Source: Arsenicibacter rosenii
GTDB taxonomy: Bacteria; Bacteroidota; Bacteroidia; Cytophagales; Spirosomataceae
Assembly (NCBI RefSeq): GCF_001870735.1
Contig: NZ_MORL01000007.1
Coordinates: 62,001-126,000 of the forward strand
Direction: 5' to 3'
DNA: 64,000 bases
Below are positions 19,701 to 27,983 of the stretch, one piece after another. The stretch's first letter is position 1, and each line of letters starts with the position of its first letter. Below the pieces are notes generated by a model. It saw only the letters and a program-made list of their open reading frames with translations, was not told where the DNA came from and ran no database searches. A program made the position numbers and the translations under genes.

Positions 19701-19912
19701 TGGGTAGCCTGATGAAAACGAAATTCGTTCAGGGCGCACGGATTTATGTGACGGCAGAAAACTTCTTCGGCTTTGACAAATACAAAGGTGGTTTCAACCC
19801 TGAAGCGTCGAACACCGACCTGTCAGGCAGCTCATCCTATCCGGAGCCGGGTGATTACGGCGGGCTGCCACTGCCCCGTTCACTGGTATTTGGTCTGAAC
19901 GTAACGTTTTAA
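16730..19912 (+). CDS. SusC/RagA TonB-linked transporter (no STN domain)
   Basis: 1060 residues with a signal peptide (MRKLFYVCSFALGALLLLGS..., cleaved near AMAQ). A carboxypeptidase-D-like domain spans ~26-100, a TonB-box-like SLSEVVVIGYGTA ~104-116, then plug (DAAAAAIYGSRAANGVVLIT) and barrel ending SLVFGLNVTF. Unlike the transporter at 9.5-12.8 kb it lacks an STN domain, so it should not signal through a FecR protein and must be regulated otherwise. It pairs with the susD gene at 20036 and the DUF4450 enzyme at 21744. Confidence 0.96.
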   Translation: MRKLFYVCSFALGALLLLGSMAMAQVVTGVVTTSENGEPLPGVNVVQKGSSTGAVTDAKGAYTLKLNNAGNAVLTFSFIGYVTQEIPVKNQSVINSKLEPDTKSLSEVVVIGYGTAKKADVTGAVASFNAKTIDQRPILRVDQALVGQMAGVQVKQTSGALGKGFSIQVRGTGSITAGNEPLYVIDGFPLATARPNGSGNFATGNPLDNINPNDIESIQVLKDAAAAAIYGSRAANGVVLITTKRGQSGRPKVTLNTFTGYMERSRKLDMLSADEWVDRATEMINAQWVASAPNRTASQTNEQRRVILGLPVGQVNTTYMTDDRWAQPGHPGLRYLDWQDEAFRKGLTQNHQLSASGGNEFVKYYVSGNYVRQEGMVINTDYTAYSARANVEVNASKKLKLGLNIAPTYSVNNDPGVEGKDNILHQMVSFTPVQEDTMGVYPNVGNNGQYRWSVSPNSPIGKLQNTIGETKRFRTLTSTYADYQIIPGLNFRTTINLDNTDNASKSYTPYSVAGSYQTRLAQLTTLTSGSFSTYRKRTFVNENTLTYGKVFAEKHDVTLLAGLSYNSDKIESASLSSNGGYSSNAITTLNAANGVTGNTSEARNVLISYFGRVQYSYASKYLLSASIRRDGSSRFGANTRWGVFPSASVGWRVSEEAFMKAIPVVNDLKLRASWGTSGNYNIGDYSTIPTLGTYNYTFNGVAAVGQAPAGVTNPDLGWENSRTFDVGFDVSVLNNRISAAFDVYNKLNTNLLLNVPLPGATGFASYLSNAGSVRNTGWEIELNTRNTTGALKWNTSLNFSHNANKVVALAGGQDQILIPSSFDISHSILKIGQPLYSIYVVKQIGILSQQDIDNKAALYGSETVGDPKYFDANGDGVIDANDRVIVGRPTPKYMWGITNTLRYKGFDLTVLVQGQNGGSIYSLLGRALGRTGQGFTDNALGFYRDRWRSPSDPGAGVVGKAYSTFGRIKNTDWLYSSDYVRVRNITLGYDLGSLMKTKFVQGARIYVTAENFFGFDKYKGGFNPEASNTDLSGSSSYPEPGDYGGLPLPRSLVFGLNVTF

Positions 19913-20018
19913 TAATGAATAATGTATAATGAAAAATGTACAATGAAGGATAAAGACTGACCGGCCCCGCGAAAGCAGCCACATTGTTCATTATCCATTG
20001 CCCATTTTACATTATCAA
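19911..20018. repeat. ATAATG-type inverted repeat between susC and susD
   Basis: The left arm (19911-19951) is a run of degenerate (A)ATAATG(A/T)A units. The right arm (19982-20018) is its approximate reverse complement (CATTGTTCATTATCCATTG...). Together they can form a long hairpin in the susC-susD spacer. A second copy of the same element follows susD. Confidence 0.7.
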
Positions 20019-20035
20019 CGTTTACTTTGACAAAC

Positions 20036-21535
20036 ATGAAATCATTCAAATCCTATATACTCCCTGCTTTAACGACCCTGGTGCTGGCTTCGTGTACCAG
20101 CGATCTGACGCAGATTCCTATTTCGCAGGCGACAACGGCTACGTTCTACACGCAGACCAATGACTTCCTGCAAGCCTCAAACGCAATCTACAACGACCTG
20201 CGGGGTTACCCGGACCGGCAGCTGAACCTCTCCGAAACCCGTTCGGATAACCTCTATGCCGTCTCGGATGGCGGTGTCCGTGACTGGGAGGGTATCAACA
20301 GCTTCCACAAAACGATTGCGTCGAACCCATACGTGTCAGACGCCTGGAGTGCCAACTACAACGGCGTATACCGTGCCAACGTCCTGCTCGATCAGCTGGC
20401 GAAAAACGGCAAGGTGATTACCGACCAGAGCCTGAAAACGCGCCTCGAAGCCGAAGCGAAGTTCCTGCGGGCATTCTTTTACTTTGACCTGGTGCGCTGG
20501 TTTGGCAAGGTGCCGGTAATCGACAAACCGGCTACGGCCAACGAGGTACTGTCGATTCCGCGCAGTCCGGTCGAAGACGTGTACAAACTGATCATTTCTG
20601 ACTTACAGTTTGCCAATACTAACCTGCCCGAAACCTATGCAGCGGCCGACAAAGGCCGGCCCACCAAATTTGCCGCAAAGGCAGCCCTGGCACTGGTATA
20701 TATGACGCGCTCGGGTAAAACTTACGACATCGAAGGACCGGGCGTAGGTGCCAACGAGTGGGGCAATGCACTGACCCTGCTGAACGAAATCATTGCCAGC
20801 GGTAAATTTTCCCTGCAATCAAGCTATACCAGCGTATTCTCGTATACCAACGAGAATAGTGCCGAAGTGATTTTTGATATTCAGTACCAGACCGGTCTGA
20901 GCCCGGTGGTGGGTGGTACGTTCCCGTGGGTACTGGTGCCGGATACCTGGTTTCAGTCGCAGGGAAAAGCGGTGCAGGGTGGTCTGACGATCCGGCCGGT
21001 ATCGACCGATCTGCTGAACGCCTATGATGCCAAAGACACGCGCAAGGCATTTACCATCCAGTCGGGCTATGTCTACAACGGGGTGGCCGAAACGCGCTCG
21101 TTTTTCAAGAAATACGTTGACCTGACCAAGGTGCCGACCAACCGCGTTGACTGGCCGATCAACTTTATTGTGTTCCGATATGCCGATATGCTGATGTTGA
21201 AAGCCGAATGTATCCTGCGCGGGGCGTCGGGTACGCAGGCCGATGTAGACGCCATCGTGAACCAACTCCGCACACGCGCCGGGCTGGCTGCCACGACCAA
21301 CGTTACGTTGACACAGTTGCTGAAAGAGCGTCGGCTCGAATTTGCGGCGGAAGGCTCGCGCTGGCATGACCTCGTACGTTTTGGGGTAGTAGATACCGTG
21401 ATACCGGCATGGATTACGGCTGAAGACGTGCAGAAAGTAATGCAGCCGTTCCAGAAAAACTACATCCTGTATCCGGTTCCGCAAACCGAGCTGGACGTAA
21501 AACAAGGTCTGTACGTCCAGAACGCCGGTTATTAG
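20036..21535 (+). CDS. SusD/RagB family outer-membrane lipoprotein
   Basis: 499 residues from the ATG at 20036. A TTG nine bases upstream is in frame but less likely. The signal peptide has a lipobox ending at Cys20 (TTLVLASC). SusD marks include FYTQTNDFLQASNAIYNDLR, AEAKFLRAFFYFDLVRWFGK, YADMLMLKAECILRGASG and RRLEFAAEGSRWHDLVRFG, with the usual end YPVPQTELDVKQG. It captures substrate at the cell surface for the transporter encoded just upstream. Both flanking spacers hold ATAATG-type inverted repeats. Confidence 0.95.
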   Translation: MKSFKSYILPALTTLVLASCTSDLTQIPISQATTATFYTQTNDFLQASNAIYNDLRGYPDRQLNLSETRSDNLYAVSDGGVRDWEGINSFHKTIASNPYVSDAWSANYNGVYRANVLLDQLAKNGKVITDQSLKTRLEAEAKFLRAFFYFDLVRWFGKVPVIDKPATANEVLSIPRSPVEDVYKLIISDLQFANTNLPETYAAADKGRPTKFAAKAALALVYMTRSGKTYDIEGPGVGANEWGNALTLLNEIIASGKFSLQSSYTSVFSYTNENSAEVIFDIQYQTGLSPVVGGTFPWVLVPDTWFQSQGKAVQGGLTIRPVSTDLLNAYDAKDTRKAFTIQSGYVYNGVAETRSFFKKYVDLTKVPTNRVDWPINFIVFRYADMLMLKAECILRGASGTQADVDAIVNQLRTRAGLAATTNVTLTQLLKERRLEFAAEGSRWHDLVRFGVVDTVIPAWITAEDVQKVMQPFQKNYILYPVPQTELDVKQGLYVQNAGY

Positions 21536-21540
21536 GAAAA

Positions 21541-21669
21541 TAGATAATGAATAATGTAAAATGAATAATGTAAAATGGATAATGGGATGGACCTGACTGA
21601 TTACTCATGTGAAATGAGGGGGGGGTAGCGTAAGCCATTATCCATTGCTCATTACACATTATCCATTAC
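21541..21669. repeat. ATAATG-type inverted repeat after susD
   Basis: The left arm (21541-21585) has repeated AATGAATAATGTAAAATG units. The right arm (21637-21669) is the inverted counterpart (CCATTATCCATTGCTCATTA...). It is the same family as the element at 19911-20018. The loop holds a run of nine G. Confidence 0.7.
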
Positions 21670-21743
21670 TAAAATAGTTTGCTGATTATTTGTTTGTAAA
21701 CCGACTTCCCGATTGCCTTTGCTTTCGGGAAGTTTTGTTTATT

Positions 21744-24700
21744 ATGAGAAAACTCGTTTTGCTGCTTACCGGCTTTTGCCTGCATACAGCGCTGTTTGCC
21801 CAGATGCCGCCGGGCTGGCACAACCAGCCGCGTACCCTGCATTACCGCCCCGACGGCGACGATTTTGTGACGGTCAACGGAAAGCGACGCTTCAACAGGG
21901 CGTTGTACGGGACTAATACCGCCTTCCGCGCCGAAGCAGGCGATTTGCCGGAGTTTGCGCTCTACCTGCCGGGCGTCGGCGGTACGATGCGGCTTGGGAT
22001 TGTGGTAAACGGGAAAAGTAAGTGGCTGATTGAGGCCGACAGGGTCACTGCCCGCTACCGGCCGGGGTCGATGCTTTACGAAATAACAGACGCCTTGTTA
22101 GGTAAAGCCACGCTGCACCTGACGGTATGGGCCATGAGCGATGCCGAGGGGTTGTTGGTCGAGGCACGTGCTACCGGAACGTTGCCCGAAGGGGTATCGC
22201 TGGTGTATGCCTTTGGCGGTGCGACGGGTAAAAAGCTGAACCGCGACGGTGATATCGGTGCCGACCCGGAATCGAGCTTTTACCTGAAACCCGAAAACTG
22301 TGCGGCCAACCAGATTGACCTGAACGCGTCCGGCTTTACGCTTCATTTCGGCGCGGCTACTCAACGGCGAAAACTGATTGGGACGTTCCCCGCCGGTACC
22401 ACGCAGAAAACCGGTGACGCCGATAAACAAGCCTCTCCGGCTGAGCTGCTGAGTTCGGAAGCTGCCAGTGCGCCGGTGGTAGTCGGGTCGGTGGAGTTAG
22501 CGACCGGTATGCCGGTATTTGCCGGTATTCAGGTGCCTGGTGCGCGTCAGACACTGACCGCCGCCGAACTGCCGGTGCTGGCCCTACAAGCCGAACAGGC
22601 ACGGAAAGCCCTGGCTAACCGGGTCATTATCCGGACGCCGGACCCATGGATCAATACGTTGGGTGGTGCCCTGAGCGTGGCGGCCGATGCCATCTGGGAA
22701 ACCCCCACGTATATGCATGGGGCTGTGGCCTGGCGCATGCGGCTGAATGGCTGGCGGGGACCCTATGCCGGTGATCCGCTGGGCTGGCACGACCGGTCGC
22801 GGACCCACTTCCGGGCCTATGCCAAGTCGCAGCTTACCGAACCGCTGACGGGCCCGAATGTGCCGGACACCCTGCTGCATTTCGCCCGGCAGCAGGAAAA
22901 GCTGGGGAATACCGTGTTCAGCAGCGGCTACATCTGCCGGAACCCCAACGGTGATTTCCGGCCGCACCACTATGACATGAACCTCGTCTACATCGACGAA
23001 CTCCTCTGGCACATCAACTGGACGGGCGATCTGGCCTTTGTCCGTGAAATCTGGCCGGTGCTGACCCGCCACCTTGCCTGGGAAAAACGCAATTTCGACG
23101 CCAATAACGACGGCCTTTACGATGCGTATTGCTGTATCTGGGCCAGCGATGCCTTGCAGTACAGCGGGGGCGGGGTGACCCATTCGTCGGCCTATAACTA
23201 CCGTGCCAACCGCATGGCCGCGCGGCTGGCGTCGCTCATCGGCGAGAATCCGGAACCATACCGGCAGGAAGCCGATAAGATTTTACGGGCGGTAAACAGC
23301 CAGCTTTGGTTACCCCGCAAAGGCTGGTATGCCGAATACAAGGATTTGTTGGGCAAACAACTGCTGCATCCGGCGGCCGGACTCTGGACCGTTTACCACG
23401 CCATTGACTCCGACGTGCCCGATCTGATGCGGGCCTACCAGACTCTCCGGTATGTCGACCATGAAATACCGCACATCCCGATCCGGGCGGCGGGCCTGGC
23501 CGACACCAGCCTGTATACCTTGTCAACCACCAACTGGATGCCGTATGACTGGTCGCTGAATAATGTGGTGCTGGCCGAACTGATGCACACCAGCCTGGCC
23601 TACTGGCAGGGCGGGCGTACGAACGAAGCCTTCCGTCTCTGGAAAAGTGCCCTGGTCGAGAGCATGTATGTGGGCGCCAGTCCGGGCAATTTTCAGCAGC
23701 TGTCGTTTTACGATGCCAACCGGGGCGAGCTCTACCGCGACTTTGCCGATCCGGTGGGCATGGCGGCGCGGTCGGTGGTGGAGGGCCTGTTCGGGATTGT
23801 GCCCGATGCCCTGAGCCATACGCTGACCATCCGGCCGGGCCTGCCTGATGCCTGGGATACGGCTCAGCTGACGATTCCCGACGTGCAGTTTTCGTTCACC
23901 CGCGAACGCAGGGGCGGGCAGACCACCGAACGCTACGTGATCAAGCCAACCTTTGGTCAGCCGATGGCGCTCCGGCTTCAGGTAAAAGCGCATACGGAAC
24001 AACTCGCGCAGGTGACCGTCAACGGGAAGCCTGTTTCCTGGTCGGTTTTACCGGCTTCGGTTGGTAATCCGGTGGTGGCGATAGAGGCTGAAGCCGCAGC
24101 ACAGTATGAGGTAGACCTTGTCTGGTCGGGGGCCGCGCTGGAAGCCGCACCGACCCTGCCGGAACAGGCGATTGGCGCGGCGTTATCGGCGCAGTTCAAT
24201 AAAGCGACGGTCGTGCAGGTGGCTGACCCGCAGCAGGTACTGACACGGTTAGCGAAGAATACGCACCAGCTTCAGGGGGTCGTTACGGGCGAAAAAGGCC
24301 ACCGGACGATGTTTGTTCAGTTGCGTCAGGGGGCATTTACGTGGTGGGAGCCGCTGCACATTACCGTAACCGACCCGATATCGTTTGAACGCACGACGAC
24401 GGCAGAAAGCCCCGAACTGCGCTTCCGGATCGTGAACCATACGCAGACACCGGTTCGGGGAACCCTGCGGGTAAATTCAACCTACAGTGTGCCGGTTTCG
24501 GTGGCTGCGGGGAGTACGTCCGGCGAGATTACGGTGCCCGCCGGTCAGGTTGTGTTGGGGAGTAATGTCCTGGCACTGCGTTGGCAGGGTGGTCAGTCGG
24601 CAACCGGTCAGTTGATGAACTGGACGGCCACCACATCGCCCAAACGCACGGAACCCGTCCCGATGACCGGGCTGTTCAATGACCGGATTACCAACCTTTT

Positions 24701-25370
24701 CCGCAATAAGTACCTGTCGCCCCGCCCTGATTCGCCCACGTTGCAGCTACCGGAGCAGGGCATCGGCAATTGGTGCTACCCGAACACCGACGCGGTTATT
24801 GATGACGCCGGTCTGCGGCAGCTCGCCGGTGCAAAAGAGGAGATCTACCTGCCGGGCGGTATCCCGTTCCGGACGCCGGGCGTTGGCACGCAGCCGAACA
24901 CGCTGTTCGTCTCGCAGTGGGATAATTACCCGCACGAAGCCAGTGTACCGTTGACCGGCCGTGCCGCACACGCTTACCTGCTGATGGCGGGCACCTCCAA
25001 CCCGATGCAGAGTCAGCTCGACAACGGAGAGGTTTTGGTGGAGTACACCGACGGCACCCGTGACCGGTTAGCGTTGCGCAACCCCGATACCTGGTGGCCG
25101 GTTGAGCAGGATTATTATGCCGATGGCTATGCCTTCCGGCTGGCGCAGCCGGTGCCGTACCGGGTGCATCTGAAAACCGGCAGGATCGTACGCGGGGAGA
25201 CAGACTATACCAGCATCAAGGGATTCACGAACCGCGCCATCGACGGCGGGGCGGCCACCGTGCTGGACCTGCCGCTTCAGCCGGGCAAGACCTTAAAACA
25301 ACTGCGGGTACGGGCCATCGCCAACGACGTAATTATCGGGCTGCTGGCGGTGACGCTGGTGCGGGAGTAG
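21744..25370 (+). CDS. DUF4450 family large glycosidase-like protein
   Basis: 1208 residues from the ATG at 21744, where a normal signal peptide begins (MRKLVLLLTGFCLHTALFAQ); the frame extends to 21690 without need. The N-terminal part (PPGWHNQPRTLHYRPDGDDF, RFNRALYGTNTAFRAEAGDL) is characteristic of DUF4450. The central ~330-760 looks like an (alpha/alpha)6-barrel glycosidase (VDHEIPHIPIRAAG, WMPYDWSLNNVVLAELMHT, GLFGIVPDALSHTLTIRPGL). The C-terminal ~450 residues are beta-sandwich-like. It follows a SusC/SusD pair, so it probably acts on the imported glycan. Substrate and catalytic residues cannot be fixed from sequence. Confidence 0.85.
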   Translation: MRKLVLLLTGFCLHTALFAQMPPGWHNQPRTLHYRPDGDDFVTVNGKRRFNRALYGTNTAFRAEAGDLPEFALYLPGVGGTMRLGIVVNGKSKWLIEADRVTARYRPGSMLYEITDALLGKATLHLTVWAMSDAEGLLVEARATGTLPEGVSLVYAFGGATGKKLNRDGDIGADPESSFYLKPENCAANQIDLNASGFTLHFGAATQRRKLIGTFPAGTTQKTGDADKQASPAELLSSEAASAPVVVGSVELATGMPVFAGIQVPGARQTLTAAELPVLALQAEQARKALANRVIIRTPDPWINTLGGALSVAADAIWETPTYMHGAVAWRMRLNGWRGPYAGDPLGWHDRSRTHFRAYAKSQLTEPLTGPNVPDTLLHFARQQEKLGNTVFSSGYICRNPNGDFRPHHYDMNLVYIDELLWHINWTGDLAFVREIWPVLTRHLAWEKRNFDANNDGLYDAYCCIWASDALQYSGGGVTHSSAYNYRANRMAARLASLIGENPEPYRQEADKILRAVNSQLWLPRKGWYAEYKDLLGKQLLHPAAGLWTVYHAIDSDVPDLMRAYQTLRYVDHEIPHIPIRAAGLADTSLYTLSTTNWMPYDWSLNNVVLAELMHTSLAYWQGGRTNEAFRLWKSALVESMYVGASPGNFQQLSFYDANRGELYRDFADPVGMAARSVVEGLFGIVPDALSHTLTIRPGLPDAWDTAQLTIPDVQFSFTRERRGGQTTERYVIKPTFGQPMALRLQVKAHTEQLAQVTVNGKPVSWSVLPASVGNPVVAIEAEAAAQYEVDLVWSGAALEAAPTLPEQAIGAALSAQFNKATVVQVADPQQVLTRLAKNTHQLQGVVTGEKGHRTMFVQLRQGAFTWWEPLHITVTDPISFERTTTAESPELRFRIVNHTQTPVRGTLRVNSTYSVPVSVAAGSTSGEITVPAGQVVLGSNVLALRWQGGQSATGQLMNWTATTSPKRTEPVPMTGLFNDRITNLFRNKYLSPRPDSPTLQLPEQGIGNWCYPNTDAVIDDAGLRQLAGAKEEIYLPGGIPFRTPGVGTQPNTLFVSQWDNYPHEASVPLTGRAAHAYLLMAGTSNPMQSQLDNGEVLVEYTDGTRDRLALRNPDTWWPVEQDYYADGYAFRLAQPVPYRVHLKTGRIVRGETDYTSIKGFTNRAIDGGAATVLDLPLQPGKTLKQLRVRAIANDVIIGLLAVTLVRE

Positions 25371-25394
25371 GGGTGGGGGGAGTGCAGAAGATCT

Positions 25395-25428
25395 GCTACG
25401 TCCGTGTGAAAGCCGGTCTCTAACCGGT
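25395..25428 (+). repeat. ACCTACG/ACCGGTC composite repeat, copy 1 (partial)
   Basis: CTACGTCCGTGTGAA is followed by AGCCGGTCTCTAACCGGT. The same two modules occur at 54381-54432, 56140-56174 and, in part, 58036-58052. It lies at the start of a 338-nt spacer (25371-25708) in which I see no gene, except a possible short minus-strand hydrophobic frame of ~37 codons near 25610-25720 without a start codon. Confidence 0.5.
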
Positions 25429-25708
25429 ATCCTGTTCGAAGAAGGTCAGTATCTATTAATGTCTGGTTTCGTTCTGCATAGTCATGAACACGGGGTAGCT
25501 TTAGCGTTTTAAACGTGCTAGCTGAAAACCCTCCGACGGGACGCGAGTCTTGTCGACGGGGATCTGCCCCGCGCAGAGCGAACAACAACTCATAACAACC
25601 GCTTTCTATTTGACTTCACTTTTCCGTTGAAGAGCTATAATATTTTTTACTCCATAGTAAATGCAGCTAATTCCACCGTAACCCCACAACGAGGTAATTA
25701 ATCCGCTT

Positions 25709-25903
25709 CTACTCCAACTCGTTCTGCTTAGAGCGGACTATGACGGAATAAGCCCTGTGAATCAGCAGCACGGCTGAAGACAGGCAAAGCAACCGTACCC
25801 AAGCCGAATCAGCCAGTATCGTCATAGCTAAAAGAAAAAGGCCAAAGGCGATGCGTAGAACGACGAAGAGGTTGGATAACCAGGCTTTTTGGTTCGTGTT
25901 CAT
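25709..25903 (-). CDS. Small two-helix membrane protein, unknown
   Basis: 64 residues. Two hydrophobic segments (~10-28 LFVVLRIAFGLFLLAMTIL and ~33-50 VRLLCLSSAVLLIHRAYSV) with Arg/Lys at the ends suggest a small inner-membrane protein. The architecture resembles short DUF2892-like proteins but no family motif is secure. It stands alone in a gene-poor stretch, and the upstream region (minus strand) is AT-rich (TATAAAATTTATATACT before the ATG). The spacer 25904-26232 holds a short hairpin (CGCTACCAT / ATGGCGTAGCG, about 26108-26133) and no gene. Confidence 0.5.
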   Translation of the reverse strand: MNTNQKAWLSNLFVVLRIAFGLFLLAMTILADSAWVRLLCLSSAVLLIHRAYSVIVRSKQNELE

Positions 25904-26232
25904 AGTATATAAATTTTATATCAATCCTGACTGCCGGAATGCTTGTTTTGTCGGAGCATCCGCTTTGCTTTTCAAACCATGCCTGTCCGAGCGGTTGACT
26001 TGCCGACCGCAACCCGGAACAGGAGGCCTAAAGCTGCCTTCTGCGGCCTTAAACTTGTCAACCGCAACCCGGAATCTGAAGCACTGCTTTTAGCCTGCAC
26101 CCAACGCTACCATGTGATGATGGCGTAGCGTAGGGAGACATGTACACACATGGACGGTTGGGCTGTCAAAATTTGACTTCGGGACGTACGGCCTGTCGCC
26201 GGGAAAGGTGGCATATTAAGCCACAACATGGG

Positions 26233-27039
26233 CTATTTATCTTTGGAAAGTTTTTGCTGAACACTTTTAACAAACCCGGCTGATACGCCTGCTATTGCGG
26301 CAACCTGCTCAACGGAATGGCTTGTCTCATTCAACAAATAGCTGACAAACTTCGTCTGCTCTTTTTCTTGGGCCATCATGTAAGCTGCGTCCTTCTCGAC
26401 ACTTACAAATTTAGTGATGCTATCCATAGCGAGGTCTCTGAGTGTTTGTCCTAAATTACGCAACTGCGCTAACACACGCAACTGGCTGAAATATCTTTTT
26501 AACGCTAAATCCCCTTTGGTCGTTTCTTCAACCCACCGAATGATTTGATGTAGAACCGTTTCCGGGCTGTCCCCCTTGAAATCTGCCAGTACTGCTAAAA
26601 TCACTTCTTCAGGCTGTTCCGATTTGAGAAATGTGTGATAGTCAAGGTAAGTAAAAGCAATCAGCGGAAACTCATACCTCATTAACTCGCTTTCATATCG
26701 GGTGTCCATTTTGGGGATGCCAGCCCCCAGAAACAATACGTACTGACGGATGGGTATTTTGTATTTTCGAGCCAGCATGATGTGATAGTCAGCCATGCGA
26801 TACACCATTTCTGGTTCGTCAACCAACTGAAATTCAAGATGCAGAACAAATGTACTACCCTGGATATCCTTGATTTTCTTTAGCGCATCAGGCTTACGCT
26901 CTTTGGTGTGTTGAATGTCGTCCGGCAATTCTTCTGACTCGACTGCTGTAATACCGAGGATATTTTGCATCAAACTCGGAATGACAGCCTCAATATTTTC
27001 TTTGAATATTTTGTCGTACTGACTGACTTGTTTACCCAT
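26233..27039 (-). CDS. Rpn-family recombination-promoting nuclease / transposase-like (PD-(D/E)XK)
   Basis: 268 residues. The N-terminus QYDKIFKENIEAVIPSLMQN, the KPDALKKIKDIQG...VLHLEFQLVDEPEMVYRM segment and the YRMADYHIMLARKYKIPI region match the Rpn (YhgA-like) family, whose members are PD-(D/E)XK nucleases; D51 in KPDAL and E68/Q70 in LEFQ are candidate metal ligands. The C-terminal part has a short helix-turn-helix-like end (VEQVAAIAGVSAGFVKSV). Family members occur in many copies and spread within genomes; no terminal inverted repeats are apparent here. The neighbouring spacer 27040-27408 has no convincing gene. Confidence 0.8.
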   Translation of the reverse strand: MGKQVSQYDKIFKENIEAVIPSLMQNILGITAVESEELPDDIQHTKERKPDALKKIKDIQGSTFVLHLEFQLVDEPEMVYRMADYHIMLARKYKIPIRQYVLFLGAGIPKMDTRYESELMRYEFPLIAFTYLDYHTFLKSEQPEEVILAVLADFKGDSPETVLHQIIRWVEETTKGDLALKRYFSQLRVLAQLRNLGQTLRDLAMDSITKFVSVEKDAAYMMAQEKEQTKFVSYLLNETSHSVEQVAAIAGVSAGFVKSVQQKLSKDK

Positions 27040-27371
27040 GAGTCAAAATTACCCGAAATCGACAAAACCGCACTGGGGCGATTAGCCTGTCGAACGAAGC
27101 TCAGAAATGGAGACCCCAAGGCCTGATTTTCGGGGCAGTTGGCTTGTCGACAGCAACCCAGCCAACTCCCGAATAGTTTACCTTGTCGGGTCGTTTATGT
27201 TATCGCCCGAAAGCTACCCCGCAAGCATTTTATGGACTCGCACCCAACCGTTGCTTACTTATGATGCAATCTTAATGAATGCCTTGACGCTTTGCAATAA
27301 CCCTCGCCAGAAAATACCTGAAACAGAACTCATCGGACAGGGTGCAAGACAAATGTTTACTCAGGCCCCTC

Positions 27372-27399
27372 GTTAGGCGTAGTGCACACTACGCCTAAC
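27372..27399. repeat. Perfect GTTAGGCG/CGCCTAAC palindrome
   Basis: GTTAGGCGTAGTG is followed by its complement CACTACGCCTAAC around a CA centre, 10 nt after the stop of the small membrane protein gene on the minus strand. It could serve as a transcription end without a T-run. Its outer ends (GTTAGGC and GCCTAAC) also look like attC core boxes, but the hairpin is too short to assign as a site. Confidence 0.6.
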
Positions 27400-27408
27400 A
27401 AGCGAAAT

Positions 27409-27723
27409 TTACATCATAATGAACAATCTCCAGGAAATCATCAATCCATTGAAAATAATAACCAGCCAGCTGATTGCCTGGTAATAAGGATCATTTCGGA
27501 ATGGATATGACAGGATGATTGAAAGAATGCTACATAGCAAGAAGCCAATATGTAAAGCGGACGGATTTTGTAAAAAAGCCGGATAAACACGCAGGTATGT
27601 TGCACGTTGCTCATTTAACGTGTGTGATTTCAACGTTGTAGTATAGAATAAATACCCACTATCCAGGTACGACACTACGCACAAGAGGCAAGCTGCTACT
27701 ACGTTCCTCATCGTTTTTGTCAA
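27409..27723 (-). CDS. Small membrane protein, unknown
   Basis: 104 residues. Hydrophobic segments at ~7-25 (VVAACLLCVVSYLDSGYLFY), ~57-73 (LHIGFLLCSILSIILSY) and ~84-102 (AISWLVIIFNGLMISWRLF) suggest a three-helix membrane protein with a short extracytoplasmic loop. I do not recognise the family. It is followed by a perfect palindrome and stands divergent from the oxidoreductase gene at 27984, so the spacer 27724-27983 probably holds promoters for both; no clear consensus boxes were found. Confidence 0.6.
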   Translation of the reverse strand: MTKTMRNVVAACLLCVVSYLDSGYLFYTTTLKSHTLNEQRATYLRVYPAFLQNPSALHIGFLLCSILSIILSYPFRNDPYYQAISWLVIIFNGLMISWRLFIMM

Positions 27724-27983
27724 AAGTTAACAGTGATTAAAGAAAGAAACAACATATATTTAGCCATATGTCAGGGCAGATTCTTAGGCTACAAACTATG
27801 CTTAACGCCCACGGAAGAAGCATACACAAAACCATTAGACGGACACCTGCCTGAATAAGCACAACCGGTGCAATTTGCCGCGAGACAGGAGGGTGCGGGA
27901 AAGTTTGGCTGAAAGATAAAATCAAATTTGACATCCGGTTAATACCATTTACCCGGGATCGCTTATACGGCTCCTTACCTTCC

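Noticed and set aside
26233..27039. Complete insertion sequence around the Rpn-type gene
   Set aside because: No terminal inverted repeats or target duplication were found; Rpn genes need not be bounded elements.
27107..27376. Plus-strand frame of 89 codons
   Set aside because: The composition is not protein-like, with no recognisable motif, and it ends in a palindrome. I treat the spacer as non-coding.
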